Shown: positions 1-15,390 of the stretch, piece after piece
How the letters are laid out: every line of letters begins with the position of its first letter
Numbering within the stretch: position 1 is the stretch's first letter
Assembly (NCBI RefSeq): GCF_029867415.1
Contig: NC_081185.1
Coordinates: forward strand, 118,213,987 to 118,277,986
Reading direction: 5' to 3'
From: Vicia villosa
Lineage: Eukaryota > Streptophyta > Magnoliopsida > Fabales > Fabaceae
DNA: 64,000 nt
Made by a program: the position numbers and the translations under genes
The notes under the pieces: generated by a model
Database searches by the model: none
Told to the model about the DNA's origin: nothing
The model's input: the letters and a program-made list of their open reading frames with translations, nothing else

Positions 1-1090
1 ATGAAGAGGTATACGTTTCTCAACCTCAAGGTTTTGAAGACCATGAAAATCTTGACAATATTTTTTAATAAAAAGAGCTCTATATGGTCTCAAACAAGCT
101 CATAGAGCATGGTATGAGCACCTTGGTGGCTTTTTACTAAGAAAAGGACATTATCATGGAACCTTATATACTACATTGTTTATAAAAGTTAAAGGGAAGC
201 ATATTTTTTTAGTTTAGATTTATATTGAAAATATTGTTTTTGGTTCTACTAATGAGTCTCTGTATAAAGAATTTTTAAGCATCATGCAGGGTGAACTTGA
301 GATGTCTCTAATGGGAGAGGTCAAATATTTCTTGGACTTACATATCAAGTTAATTGATAAAGGAACGTTCATTAGCCAAAAAAAATACTTCTTAGAACTA
401 CTAAAAAAGTATAACATGAAAGCTAAAAAATTCATCTCTACCCTAATGGCTTAAACCTTTTAATTGATAAGGATCAACAAGGATTGGAGATTGAGATCAA
501 TAAATACAAAGGTATTATAGGAGCTTTGCTCTATTTAACTGCAATTCATCATGATATAATGTTTAATGTATGTATGTGAGCTAGATTTCAAGCTTTTTCT
601 AAGGAATCTCATTTCAATAATTTTGAACGCATTTTAATTAATCTTAACATAACTTTAAACCATAATCTTTGGTTTCCTAAGGTTAGTGAGTGTAGCTTGT
701 TAGGATTTTCTGACTTTGATTTTGTAGTGGTACTTGACACATTTTTGGAAACTATTTGGTTTCTTGGCACAGCAAAATAACAACACATTGTTTCTCTTTC
801 TACAGTTGAGGTCGAGTATGTGAGTGCTAGAAACTATTGCTCACAAATCCTCTAGATAAAGCAATGGGTGCTAAACTATGATTTAAAACTTGGTTTTGTT
901 CTAGTTAAGTGCGATAACACTAGTGTAATTAGTCTCACTAAGAATCCAATTTTACATTCATGCACTAAACACATTGAGATTATAGACCATTTTATTGGGG
1001 ATAATGTTGAAAAAGGTGATGTAATTTTTTAATATGTGGATACTAAAAATCAACTTGCTAATTAATATGCCTATAAAGCCATTATCCTCA
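1..1090 (+). pseudogene. Ty1-copia polyprotein remnant (reverse transcriptase and RNase H)
   Basis: Reading the plus strand across several stops and frame changes gives copia reverse transcriptase motifs: a VYVSQPQGFED-like stretch at the very start, then a segment matching the copia catalytic region at about 220-450 (IYIENIVFGST, where the usual YVDD-type motif is altered, then MGEVKYFLDL). RNase H follows at about 800-1060 (VEVEYVSAR, CDNTSVISLTKNP, KHIEI). The order RT then RNase H is as in copia pol. Upstream gag, protease and integrase lie outside the window. Stops in all frames make it non-functional. Copia assignment is firm; lineage is not. Confidence 0.85.
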
Positions 1091-2340
1091 TAATAGTTTC
1101 ACAAGATCCGTAGGGGATTAATATGATCCTTTCAAACTTTTATTTTTTAGTTATTTAATTTATTTGTATAAGCTATATAACTCTATTTGAATTTATTTTA
1201 TATGTTGATTATCTTCTTCATTTGTATACGTTATATGATTATTTGTGTTGCATTTAAGATCCTTTTAAGTAAATTTGTATATATAAGATGTTGCTCTATT
1301 AATTTTGCCATCATGCATTATTTATTTACAGTTGTACACATTATTTGTCCTAATTATTGTGTTTGGGTACTGTTTGTATCCACGTAATTGTATGCATATG
1401 TTGCATTTGGTATATTTAGGTGTTTGCTGTTTCCTTTTTTTATTCTTCTACAACTTTTATATATTTGACTTAGTAGCTGTTTTGCCTTATTTTCTTCTTC
1501 TAGGATTTTTAATGTTATTTCTTTTTCTACTAGCGGTTTATAAGCTTTTAGGCTCTGCACTCCTTGTCTCTTTTTTATTTTGTCAAATGAGGGGGGGACG
1601 TTATAGTGAGTCTATATCCATTTTACTGTATTATGTAAGCGTAGTCAAACGTTTCAAGGGGAACTCTGCTCATGTTGACTTCATTACAATACAAGCAAAC
1701 AATCATCAAAATTTGGGAAATTGAAATTTCTCCAATGGTATCCCTATGTCATTTAGGTGTTTTGGTGATTGTTGCTATGTTTATATTTTAGTGATTGAGC
1801 CCCTCACAATAATAATTGTTTCACATCTCCTAAAAATTGATTTTTCCAGCATAAAACAGGTTTTTGACTAAAGGTCAATGTAGGTTTTGTAGCATGCATG
1901 ATTCAAATCATGAATTTTCTTCATTTCTCATAAGTTGATTTGAGAAACATGATTCGAATCATGGGAATTTTTTATTTGAATTATGAGAAAGATTATAAAA
2001 TTGGAATTTGAATTCTTGAAACTTGATTCAGAACCATACTTTATTCGAACCATATCTGGTTTTGATTCAAATCATGGGTTGGTTTGATTAAAATTATGAG
2101 TGAACTGCTTTTTATGAAATTAGTTCTAGAACCTTGATTCCAATAAGGGTTGAGTATGTCTCGACTCATGAATAGAACCACTTGACAAAAATATGAGTTT
2201 CTTATTTACTTGATTTGATTCACTCTCTCACTAGATTTGAATAATTTGTTATATCTTTGACTCAAATCAAATAGACATTTGAATTTGTTTTTTAGCCTTA
2301 TCTTTAGCACATATATAAAAAATTTTGCTTTCAAATTTTC
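1091..2340 (+). repeat. Probable 3' part of the copia element (post-pol region and LTR-like sequence)
   Basis: No gene is supported here. The stretch follows copia RNase H directly. A G-rich tract near 1589-1598 (tgaggggggg) looks like a polypurine tract, which normally sits just before a 3' LTR. From about 1890 to 2110 the sequence repeats versions of the palindrome gattcgaatc, a feature I associate with SIRE/Maximus LTRs. No TG...CA boundary or target duplication was found, so limits are approximate. ORFs around 1187-1724 are hydrophobic and match nothing I recognise. Confidence 0.4.
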
Positions 2341-2374
2341 TAATAACTTTTGATTACTTTTTGTTAATGTTGGT

Positions 2375-3234
2375 GTGGAGGATGTTAATGATGATGTGCA
2401 TAAGGGTGGTGAGGTGCATGATGGGGTAAGTTCTAATGACAGTGAAGATGACTTGTACAGTCATGATAATGCTCTGGAAGTAGCTTTTGAGGATTCTTCT
2501 GATGGGTATGATGATTTAGAGGATGGTGAAATTGATAATCTACTTGAATATGAACATGATGAAGAGGAAAAAATATGAAGAGGGAAAAGGCAAAAAAACA
2601 GAAAGAAAAGTGGGAAGAAGACAAGGAAGAATTTAAAGGGAGTGGTAATGATAGTGAAGAACTGGAAAGTGGGTGTGAGAGTGATGATAGTAGTGGTGCG
2701 ATAAGAAAGAGTTACTCAATGTTCAAGTTGAAAAAGGACGTGTCAAATTACAGATGGGAGGTAGGAATGTATTTTAGTTCAAAATATGAACTTAACGAAG
2801 CCATAACAAATCTACTTGTAAGGTAACACCAACAACTCGAGCATCTCAACAGCCATCTCAAACTTCTCAACAGGCATCTCAAGCTTTTCAATAACCTGCT
2901 CAAGCATCTCAGCAACCTGCTCAACCTTCTCAACAACTTACTCAAGCTAGTCAGCAGCCAACACAAATAACACAACAATCTATTACAAATACTCAAGGAA
3001 GACGGGCTTCACAGGCTAATCAACAACCAACTCAAGAATGTAAGCCTACTTAAGATAGTCAACATCCATATCAATCATCCAAGGGAAAGGAAAAGAAGCT
3101 AGGTGTTAGGAGGGAATCAACACCATTTGTACCCCCCTGGACCTACAACTAGATTAAGAGCAGCCAAGAATGTATTTGGCCCAACAACGAGGACTACTCC
3201 AACAAAGAGGACCACACCAAAGAAGAACATTTAG
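2375..3234 (+). pseudogene. Mutator-like (MULE) transposase remnant, catalytic core missing
   Basis: The first part is strongly acidic (Asp/Glu-rich, about 2375-2700). It is followed by a segment (FKLKKDVSNYRWEVGMYFSS, then KYELNEAI) of the form seen just before the DNA-binding and transposase domains of plant MuDR-type proteins. From 2830 the sequence jumps to the low-complexity Gln/Ser/Thr/Pro tail (repeated SQQPTQ units). It ends, after a frame change near 3135, with TTRLRAAKNVFGP and a Lys/Thr-rich terminus stopping at 3232-3234. The catalytic core and SWIM zinc finger expected between them are absent. The apparent first codon at 2375 is GTG, so the true start is unknown. It lies head-to-head at its 3' end with a GRF fragment. 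Confidence 0.7.
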
Positions 3235-3764
3235 CCCTGTCTGATTACAATGTTTTATTTATATTTTGAACCACTTTTGGAATGATGTATGTTTAATGGT
3301 TTTAATTGTACTTTGATCCACTTTGGAATGTTGTCTTTTGTGTTAGGTTATGCCTATCATTTTAGAATGTTGTCTTTAGGTGGCATAGTGTCAATTATGT
3401 AATTTTTTTATCGAACATGTGTATGGAACATGTAAAAGTTTCCTAGAATTTAAGTAATATGTTGTGAACATGTGTATTGAACATGTTTATATATTAATGT
3501 CAATTATGTGTTAATGTCGCCTATGCATTACTGTCAATTCACTGCACTTGGAGAATTGTTATAAATCACTTTAGTAGGAATCAACAAATTAGTTTAATGC
3601 AAAAATTTAGAAACTGGTATATAAACAATTCAGTAGGAATCAACTTAAATTGATACATACCAAAACATTCATTACGTTACAATGATGTTAACACATTCAA
3701 CTGATACAGACATAAAATTTAACTAGTTAAATTCAACTGATACAAACCAATACAGTACATACTC
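3235..3764. other. Intergenic spacer between MULE and GRF remnants
   Basis: AT-rich sequence with short direct repeats of a gaacatgt(g/t)tat-like motif around 3410-3490 and of a gtaggaatcaac motif near 3575 and 3632. No ORF, RNA gene or terminal repeat is supported. Confidence 0.4.
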
Positions 3765-4272
3765 TTAAAACATTCTAAAAACTAATACAGAGAAAATTAC
3801 AAAACACATCATATTACAAAATAAATTCCACTTCAAGATCTTCTTCATTTGACTTTGAAGTTCTATCAACTCTTTCCTTAATTCTTCATTTGTCACCCTA
3901 ACTTTTTCAAACTCTATTTTTGCATCAACAATTTCCTTTGCTAACTTTTCCAACCTAGTCATCATAAATTTCCCCTTCTCATCTCCCACATCCTCATAGA
4001 ACCATTTGAAATACTCACACTCATCTTGAAAAGATCCATGAAATTTACATAGATTGAAGTTCAAATAATAGAAATTCAAACTAAAATTAGCATACCCAGA
4101 AATTTTCAAAAAACTTGCATACCTTAAAATGGGGACAAACCCGAAAATGTTTTCCAAAATTCTTGGTCGTGGTTGCTCTACAAAGAACACTTTTGTCTCC
4201 ACAATGGCAAAAGGGTTTCCATGGCAGATTCAAGCTCGTGTATCCATTGGAATCCAAACTTTCAGAGCTCTT
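3765..4272 (-). pseudogene. GRF-type zinc finger protein fragment with coiled coil and C-terminal membrane segment
   Basis: On the minus strand an upstream exon (about 4272-4123) encodes CHCGDKSVLCRATTTKNFGK followed by HFRVCPHFK. This is the C-x-C-G ... G-R/K-x-F ... C-P start of a GRF zinc finger. A later exon (to 3765) supplies the second half, CEYFKW, then a heptad-rich helix (about 60 residues of E/K/L) and a hydrophobic tail ending in FRMF. This matches the many small plant GRF proteins with coiled coil plus tail anchor. A donor is plausible after CPHFK (gtatgc). I could not find an acceptor that keeps phase, an in-frame stop lies at 4273-4275, and no ATG precedes the zinc finger in frame, so it is probably broken. 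It may have been carried by the neighbouring Mutator element. Confidence 0.6.
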
Positions 4273-4416
4273 CTATTTTTGGAAATCGATGAACTCAGTC
4301 AAAATAAGGAATATAAAGTTCAACTGCCAACTCAGTTGTCATGTATACACTCATAAAAGAACGTTTGAATTAAACTGAATGAAAGGACTCATATGCCTCT
4401 ATTTTAATAGTTAAAG

Positions 4417-5125
4417 CAATGTTTTAAAACCCGGATTGACCCAGCCGGTTGAACCGGTTCAACCTTGAACCGTTGTCTAATCCGGTTCAGTTTGGACCAG
4501 TAAACAGTTAGGTCTATAAAATTGGGATAAAATTGTTTCAAGCGCAAAAAAACCAAAATAACCGCAAAATCGGGACCGCTTTTGGTGAACCAGACGGTTA
4601 AAAATCAAAGATAATTTTTTATGCTTTACTTCATTTTATTTCTTTGTTAAATCAAAAAAATTAATTATAGCAAACATTTAAAATTGTATAGATGGAAAAT
4701 AAAGAATAAAATTGAAAGACACATGACAGTGTAAATGTAATAGAAAGAGAAGAAATAATGTAATGTTTGTGGACATGGAATAACGATGTTGGTCTTTAAA
4801 GAGATGTGAAAAATTATGTTGATGAAGAAGTTATGGCTTTGAGTTAAGCAATTAGGACAAATATATACATATTGGTCCTTAACTAATTTTATAATTTGTT
4901 ATTGGGTCTTACATTGCATTCTTCTTATTTTGTAAGCTTGTTTATCAGTATCGTATTTATTTGAGAATTTTATTTTACAAATTATGATATAAATTAATTT
5001 TATTAGGATATTTAATAATTTTTTTTAGTTTAAATTTAATATACGATTCAACCACGGTTGAACCGATTGAACCATGATCTGCATGTTTTAACAATTCTTT
5101 CTCCGGTTCGGTTTTTAAAACATTG
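4417..5125. mobile_element. hAT-type MITE, copy 1
   Basis: Terminal inverted repeats caatgttttaaaa ... ttttaaaacattg bound the element. Sub-terminal sequence is rich in ccggttnaaccgg motifs in inverted orientation. The flanks are agttaaag (4409-4416) and aattaaag (5126-5133), an 8-bp target duplication with one mismatch, which is the hAT signature. No transposase ORF is inside, so it is non-autonomous. Two relatives lie at 5828 and 7838. Confidence 0.82.
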
Positions 5126-5133
5126 AATTAAAG

Positions 5134-5620
<487 letters not shown>

Positions 5621-5827
5621 TGAATCAAAAAGTAAGAAAATTTTGATGTTTGGCATAAGAGAATCAATTTCTAAGAACAACATCAAAGAAATTGAAGTTT
5701 ATACAAGCTCTTGTGTGATCTTAGATTTTAATTGTTTTAGATCAATAATGAATATGTAATTAAATAAGAGTAGATCTTAATAAAAAAAGATAGGTTTTCT
5801 ATTTTTCTATTTGGTCAAGCTCTCATG

Positions 5828-6411
5828 CAGTGTTTTAAAAATCAGACCAGATCCGCTGGTCGGATCGAGAATTAGAAGGGTCATCGATCTGGTTTGATTG
5901 TTGGATTAGGTAAAGCTATTGAATCAGTGGAAATCGGTAAGAATCGGCCAAAACCAGTAAAAATCGAAGAACCGACCGTTTAATTTCTTGCTTTTTTTCT
6001 AAACAAAATGACGTTGTTTTGATAATTTTTTCAAATGAAATAAAAATATAATTAGACTTTGTTCAAAACTTACTTGAAATATTTATTTCTCCTTACAATT
6101 AGACTTTGTTCAAAATTTATTTAAATTTGTGTTTTGTACTATTTTGCTGTATGTGATGACTATGTTTAAAATTTGAATTCAAAGAATAAACCTATGAAAA
6201 TTTTGAAAATTTGAAATTGTATAGGTGTCTTGAAATTTTTAGAGACTGAGTCATCTGATTCGACCAATTTAATAATAATACAATTTTGTTATAGAGACTA
6301 ATTTAATCTGATTTATTCATGTGATTCGATCAGTGACTCGGTGATTCTACCAATGAATTAGTAACTTAATACTCTCTTCGGTTTAGTGATCTGACTGATT
6401 TTAAAACATTG
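5828..6411. mobile_element. hAT-type MITE, copy 2
   Basis: Ends are cagtgttttaaaaatca and tgattttaaaacattg. The flanking 8-mers are ctctcatg (5820-5827) and ctttgatg (6412-6419), six of eight identical. The interior has the same degenerate ggtcggatcgag / gattcgaccaat motifs in opposite orientations at the two ends. Same family as the element at 4417. No coding sequence. Confidence 0.78.
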
Positions 6412-6713
6412 CTTTGATGAGATCTAATCAAAAATTATAGAAAATTAGTTTTTCAGACATTATTAATTGCCTTTTTTATCTTTAATTTTGTTTATTAGTC
6501 TCTGATTTTATATATGCCCTCCCAACTTTTTACTTTTTTTTCCTTTTTATTTACTATAATTAGGCTATGCCCTTGCATATCTTTTTGCATTAAAAAAATT
6601 AAATACTTAACAAATTCTAGGAGAAATATCTCTACGCCATACTTCTTACACTACATTGTATTTTACTATTCACTAATACGATAAACAGTAAAATATTATA
6701 ATAATAAATAATT

Positions 6714-6758
<45 letters not shown>

Positions 6759-7115
6759 TTTTTTTTAATTAAAGAGTACCGATATAGAATTATGTCATTA
6801 AACAATTTCATTACTTCATTAATCAACATTTTATAATTCATTAACCAACTTTATTCTACTACTAAATATTATTTTTAATATTTGGGTATTTATTAACCAA
6901 CTTCATAATTATATTAACCAACATTTTACTTTTCATTAACCAACTTTATTTTACCAATGGTTAATGAGTACTATTCACGTGTATGCTATTGTTCACGATC
7001 ACTGATCACTGTTCATATTATTGTACATGTCACTATTTATAAATATATTTTTTATTTAAAAAGTTATTCACTGTATAAATATGGTGAACAACGTAGGTAT
7101 TCATGTAATAATAGG
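6412..7115. other. AT-rich intergenic sequence with a (TA)n tract
   Basis: A short TA microsatellite lies at about 6719-6752. From 6790 to 6960 a degenerate direct repeat of the form (t/a)ttaaccaac(t/a)tt(a/t) recurs five or six times. No gene is supported. Confidence 0.5.
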
Positions 7116-7320
7116 ATGTCAAGTGGTGGAGGCTTGGATCTTGAGAGTGTGCTCCTCTCAAGGTCCTAAGTTCGAATTCTGTTAGGTGCTATCAATCTTT
7201 GCGTGGGTCAGTCCACACAGAACTTTGTTCTGGCTTTAAACGAGGCTCCCACTAGTGGACGGTGGGATTGGTCCCTCTTAGATTAGCTCGGTCGCATTGT
7301 TGTTTCTAAAAACAAACAAA
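7116..7320 (+). mobile_element. Probable tRNA-derived SINE
   Basis: The segment contains a pol III B-box-like motif, agttcgaattc, near 7168-7180, about 45 bases after a candidate A-box region (ggtggaggcttgg). It then shows a conserved-looking body (cacagaactttgttctggct, aacgaggctcccactagtgg) and ends in an A-rich tail (aaaaacaaacaaa). This layout matches plant SINEs. Target duplications were not resolved, so the ends are approximate. Confidence 0.5.
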
Positions 7321-7837
7321 TGTGTTGCAAAGCATGTGTTGTTATTATTGTAATAAGAAAACTATTTATTATTTAGTTACCTGTGGTGGATATTTAACAA
7401 ATAGATCGTATAGTATATATTATTTAGTTACCTGTGGTGTATATTTAACAAATAGATCGATTGCTATATGTGCCTTCTTTAAATAATGCTCAAATTACTA
7501 TTTTTTTCTCATTGTTTTTAGAAAACATGGATTCTCTTCTCCTAAAATAGTAATATATGTTGTACTCTAATATATGTTAAAATATGGCCACCTCTTTTCA
7601 CAACTTTCAGCATCATTTGAGCCAGCTAGTTTACAATCATTACTATCAACTTTTAAACATCATACATATTCAAACAAATAATTTAGGTAAACCTAATTAG
7701 GTACAAGTGTTTAATGATCATTGCATTTTCATAAACTTTCAATTCCAAAGTTGATAATAACTTGAGTTGTGATGATTATCGTCAAAAACCGATTTATTCG
7801 GAATAAGACTTGAATTATAATACTTGATTATTTGACG

Positions 7838-8419
7838 CAATACTTTAAAAATCAGTCGGGTTGATGATTGATTTATTAGTCGAGTCACCAAATTATTGAT
7901 CAAACCTTATAATTAAATCAGATTAAACCAAATAACTCAATTATATAAGTCGATCTCTATAACAAAACTATATATTTATTAAATTGATCGAACCGGATGA
8001 CTAGGTGTCTATAAAATATAATGACACCTACGAAATTTCACATTATTATGATTTTACATGTTTATTCTTTAAATTTTAATTCTAAATATAACCATCATTC
8101 ACAATAAAAAAAAAAAACAAAATACAAATTTAAATAAATTTTGAACTAGATTTAACTGCAAACAATAAAAAAGTGTTACAAATAAGTTTTGAATAAAATC
8201 TAATTATATTTTAACTTTTTTTAAATTATTGAGAAGGCGTCGTTTTATCTGGAAAAAACATGCATTTGAACCGCCGGTTCACCAATTTTTATCAGTTTTG
8301 ATCGGTTATCACCGATTCAATAACATATCCGGTCCAACAATCAGATCATACTGGTGTCGTCTCCAGTTTCCAATTCGACCGATTCAACTCGTTGATTCCA
8401 TCCAATTTTAAAAACACTG
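7838..8419. mobile_element. hAT-type MITE, copy 3
   Basis: Ends are caatactttaaaaatcag and attttaaaaacactg. The flanking 8-mers are atttgacg (7830-7837) and gtttgacg (8420-8427), seven of eight identical, which fixes the ends and supports the hAT class. Sub-terminal ccggttc/gaccgattc motifs are shared with the copies at 4417 and 5828. No transposase. Confidence 0.82.
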
Positions 8420-8843
8420 GTTTGACGGGTTTAGTATCACTCGACTCTAAGCAGATTATTTATTTATTATTTTTATAAATAAAATAATTTCTAAATATTT
8501 AATATAAATTATTATAAATATAATATGTACAATATATTATTTGAAATATATTATATTTTTAACTATTACATTAATTTTAAAAATATTATAACATATTTTT
8601 AAATACAACACAAGTTTGAAATTGTTCTAAATAATATATAAATATTCAACGAAACACAAATTAATCGAATGAGATAAAATTATTTTGTAAAATATAAATT
8701 TTAATATTTAATCAATTATATTAAAAAATAATATTTAATATAAAAAATATTAAATATAATAGAAGAGATAAATTTATGAAGTAAGGAAATGTAATATATT
8801 GTTATTGGGTGAAACAACAAAAAATTTAGCATAATTTTAAAAT

Positions 8844-9614
8844 GACAATTTCTTTATAGACTTTCTGGAATGAGAACCTCTGCTGAAAATCCCAAAATAC
8901 CCCTTAATTTTGAAGATGCATCTTCGAAGTCACCCATTTTCACATTTACTATTATTTCAGAAATGCATCTCCAAAAACACCCATTTTTAGGTGTTTTTGG
9001 AAATGCATCTCCGAAATAAATTGAAGAACACTCTATTAACTGCTATAGCTTTCTTACCACCCATACTTAACCTCACACTCAAACCTCACTGTGAAGCAAT
9101 CATACCTTAATTTTATGTTGTTTCCGTTCTTTAATTTCGTTTCAATTGCAAATCATGTACTATGTAATCTGTTGAACATTAATGAGAATTAGTTGGGTTT
9201 GGGGATTGTTGGGTTTGGGGTTCAAATTTTGTGATGCTTGTTTGAATCGTGAGAGAGCGGAGAGGTCGAATTTCTTCTCTTGTTTGTTTGCGATGAAAGC
9301 GAGCGATGAAGAGAAAGCGGCACTTTGATTTTTGAGTTTTAGGGTTGGAGGCTTTCTTGGGGGTGGCTGATTTGAAAAACAGAAAAATGCAGGTCATTTC
9401 GGAGATGCATCTCCGAAGACGTAAAAATGGGTTATTTCTGAGATGCATCTCCGGAAACACCTTTTTTTTCAAAAAAAAAAAAATGATTTCGGAGATGCAT
9501 CTCCGAAATAATCCATTTTTATGTCTTCGGAGACGCATCTCCGAAATATGGGGACATTTAAGGAATTTCGCCACGGGTTCCTAAGAAGGTAGGGAGGTCT
9601 ATAAAGAAATTGTC
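8844..9614. mobile_element. Mutator-type MITE rich in ggagatgcatctcc palindromes
   Basis: The ends carry the inverted repeat gacaatttctttatagac (8844-8861; complement at 9597-9614). Both flanks carry an exact 9-bp duplication, ttttaaaat (8835-8843 and 9615-9623), the target size of Mutator-like elements. Inside, the 14-bp palindrome ggagatgcatctcc or one-base variants occurs at about 8960, 9005, 9400, 9440, 9492 and 9530, often extended by ttc...gaa. The overlapping ORFs read from this region on both strands are translations of the repeats (CISEMHLR-type repeats) and are not called genes. Confidence 0.85.
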
Positions 9615-9623
9615 TTTTAAAAT

Positions 9624-10640
9624 ACCTCAATAAAATTCAGTCTAGTTTCTTGAACCTATACGGGCTTGGCCATAATGGATTTCTGACTTGTTAGAAAGGC
9701 TAAAAGGTAACTTTTTTCCTGCCTCTCAAAAATGACGTTGATACTTCAAAACAGAAACAAAGACAATATGAATAAGATCTAAAAACCACAACAACTTGAT
9801 ATTAAATTCAAACACTCAGCATTACATAGATAGTCGTTAGCATAAATTTAACATTACATATCGTCGTTATAAACGGGTAGTTCAGGACGTTGCAAGATTT
9901 TGATAATATATTCGACTGATCTTACAATCTTTGCATTCATTTTAATTAGACCCTTTGTTGCATAACGGCGAAAAGTACTTCACATAACTTATAAATCTTC
10001 ATTCTTCTTCAGTTTAAAGTTGGTGAACTGTATCTTCCCTTCGCTATCAAACGAGGGTGAATGATACCTTAAATTACAACATATTGTCAAGTAATGAGGG
10101 ATAAAATGAGTGAATTTTACCTTAAATTGCAACTTCTTTGCTCCCTTTGATGTGATAAAACACAAGAATGATGATTCGGAGTCAAAAAGTTGATTAAGAA
10201 TGGAAAAAAATTTAAGCGTTTTGGATTATGGAGGTGGTATGGAGTGTGGGAGAGACGATCATGCAAGGTGGTGATATATTCAATTTATCGCTTGACATTT
10301 TCAAAGATGCATCTCTGAAAATATCACTGAATGGTTAAATAAACCAACTCAATGAAAAACGCATGGTAAATGAGTTCAGTAGAGTTTTCGGAGATGCATC
10401 TCCAAATACACCCCATAAAATTTTCACAGATGCATCTCCAAACAAAATTTTAGCAAATATGAAGTGGCCGCTTAATTTACAAAGAATGATGTGATTTATG
10501 ATGCATCTCCAAATACATCATAGGACAATTTTGAGTTTAGTGAGTAACACCTAAGAGTGAAAAAAGAAACTCCCGAACTAAAAATGCCCTTACGAAATTC
10601 GGGTTCTAATTTAAAGACCCAAAACTTATGTTGGCTTGAC
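9624..10640 (-). pseudogene. Fragment of a Mutator-associated gene (PB1-like region) in repeat-rich DNA
   Basis: On the minus strand at about 9900-10080, reading through two stops gives FDSEGKIQFTNFKLKKNEDL, then RRYATKG and MNAKIVRSVEYII. This resembles the N-terminal region of proteins I associate with legume Mutator/plant-mobile-domain elements, and a related one lies at 23236. The remaining sequence has further agatgcatctc palindromes at about 10303, 10387, 10424 and 10498, the same motif as in the adjacent MITE. No terminal repeats could be paired. Family recognition is from memory and tentative. Confidence 0.35.
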
Positions 10641-11120
10641 AGATTGGCTCATTTCAACTGCTCACATTGCTCGAAGTCACAGTTGTGATTTTACTGAAAT
10701 ACTAGAGCTCATTAAATTGAGATTAAAATCAAGGTTTAAGATCAACAAAGCTACAAGTAACAAAGTGGCCTCCTGATTAGAATATGCTCAATAATCAAAT
10801 TATAAGGTAAATCATAAAAACACCTACTGCACTGATTATTCCATAATGTCATTAACACTATCCCAAATTGATAGTAACCAATATCCTCACGACACCACCT
10901 AAGGGCAAAAAAATGGCACATGAAATAAAGTATCTAAGGGGTCTTCACTAGATGAAGAAATCAAAATAATAGGCACTCAAACCTTTATTATATGCATATG
11001 TGCTGAATAGAATAAATAAGAACTGTTGGATGAGAAAGAGAAGAAATGAATCAATCTCCATGATCATTACAAGCTGATTGAGCATGAGACTAAGGTATAC
11101 TTTGCTTGCTGAATGAATAA

Positions 11121-14909
<3,789 letters not shown>

Positions 14910-15110
14910 TTCTGATACTTGAAGCAAGAACCCTTGACAAAGAGTATTGAGAATTAAGACACGGCAAAAAGCGATGTGATGATTGATCTGAAGAGCGAAG
15001 AGCGTACCTGTGTGTGATCTGAAGAGGAAGAGAAAGACAGAGATGTTGGCGTTGTTGTGACAGATCTAAGAGATGATGGACCAAACAAATGCACGAACCA
15101 TCAACGAAAC
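14910..15110 (-). other. VHA-B 5' untranslated leader with probable 90-nt intron
   Basis: On the minus strand the leader is CT-rich. A donor (cacacag/gtacgc) at 15008/15007 and an acceptor (cttcaag/tatcag) at 14918/14917 would remove 90 bases just before the start codon. Unspliced, the leader would carry an upstream ATG (15084) whose frame runs past the main start to 14896. Splicing removes most of that frame. This is inferred from sequence only. Confidence 0.5.
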
Positions 15111-15141
15111 AGCAATTATTTGTCTCAAACAGATTGCTCTA

Positions 15142-15149
15142 CTTTTATA
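15142..15149 (-). promoter_or_regulatory. TATA box of VHA-B
   Basis: The minus strand reads tataaaag, about 30 bases before the start of the CT-rich leader and about 235 bases before the ATG. Position and sequence fit a plant TATA box. Confidence 0.55.
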
Positions 15150-15235
15150 CAATATATTTATATATTTATTTATTCAAATGAAATTAGTAATTATACCATG
15201 TTTTTCTCTTTATTGAAAAAGTAATTTATTGTATA

Positions 15236-15390
15236 TTCAATTAATCATAGACATTGGATCAATTAATCATAGACGTTGGATGTTGGAAAAAAATTGACTT
15301 TTATTTTAATCATTTACCAATAATACAAACGGATGATGGTGATGAATTTTTACACACAAATCTCATTGAAAAAATCATTTTAGACCTTTT
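15236..15390. repeat. MITE remnant upstream of VHA-B
   Basis: The phrase aatcatagacgttggatgtt at about 15266 also occurs as its complement inside the MITE at 33356-33492. A partial copy, aatcatagacattggat, directly precedes it. A tttttacacac-type end is visible near 15349. Family membership is clear by shared sequence. Ends are eroded. Confidence 0.5.

Noticed and set aside
1187..1724. Hydrophobic ORFs after the copia RNase H, considered as an env-like gene
   Set aside because: Composition is driven by T-rich DNA, no signal peptide/furin-site/fusion layout is visible, and the frames overlap each other.
9179..9584. Overlapping ORFs with repeated CISEMHLR-type units on both strands
   Set aside because: They are readings of the ggagatgcatctcc palindromes inside a Mutator MITE. 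The repeats are DNA-level, identical on both strands by symmetry.
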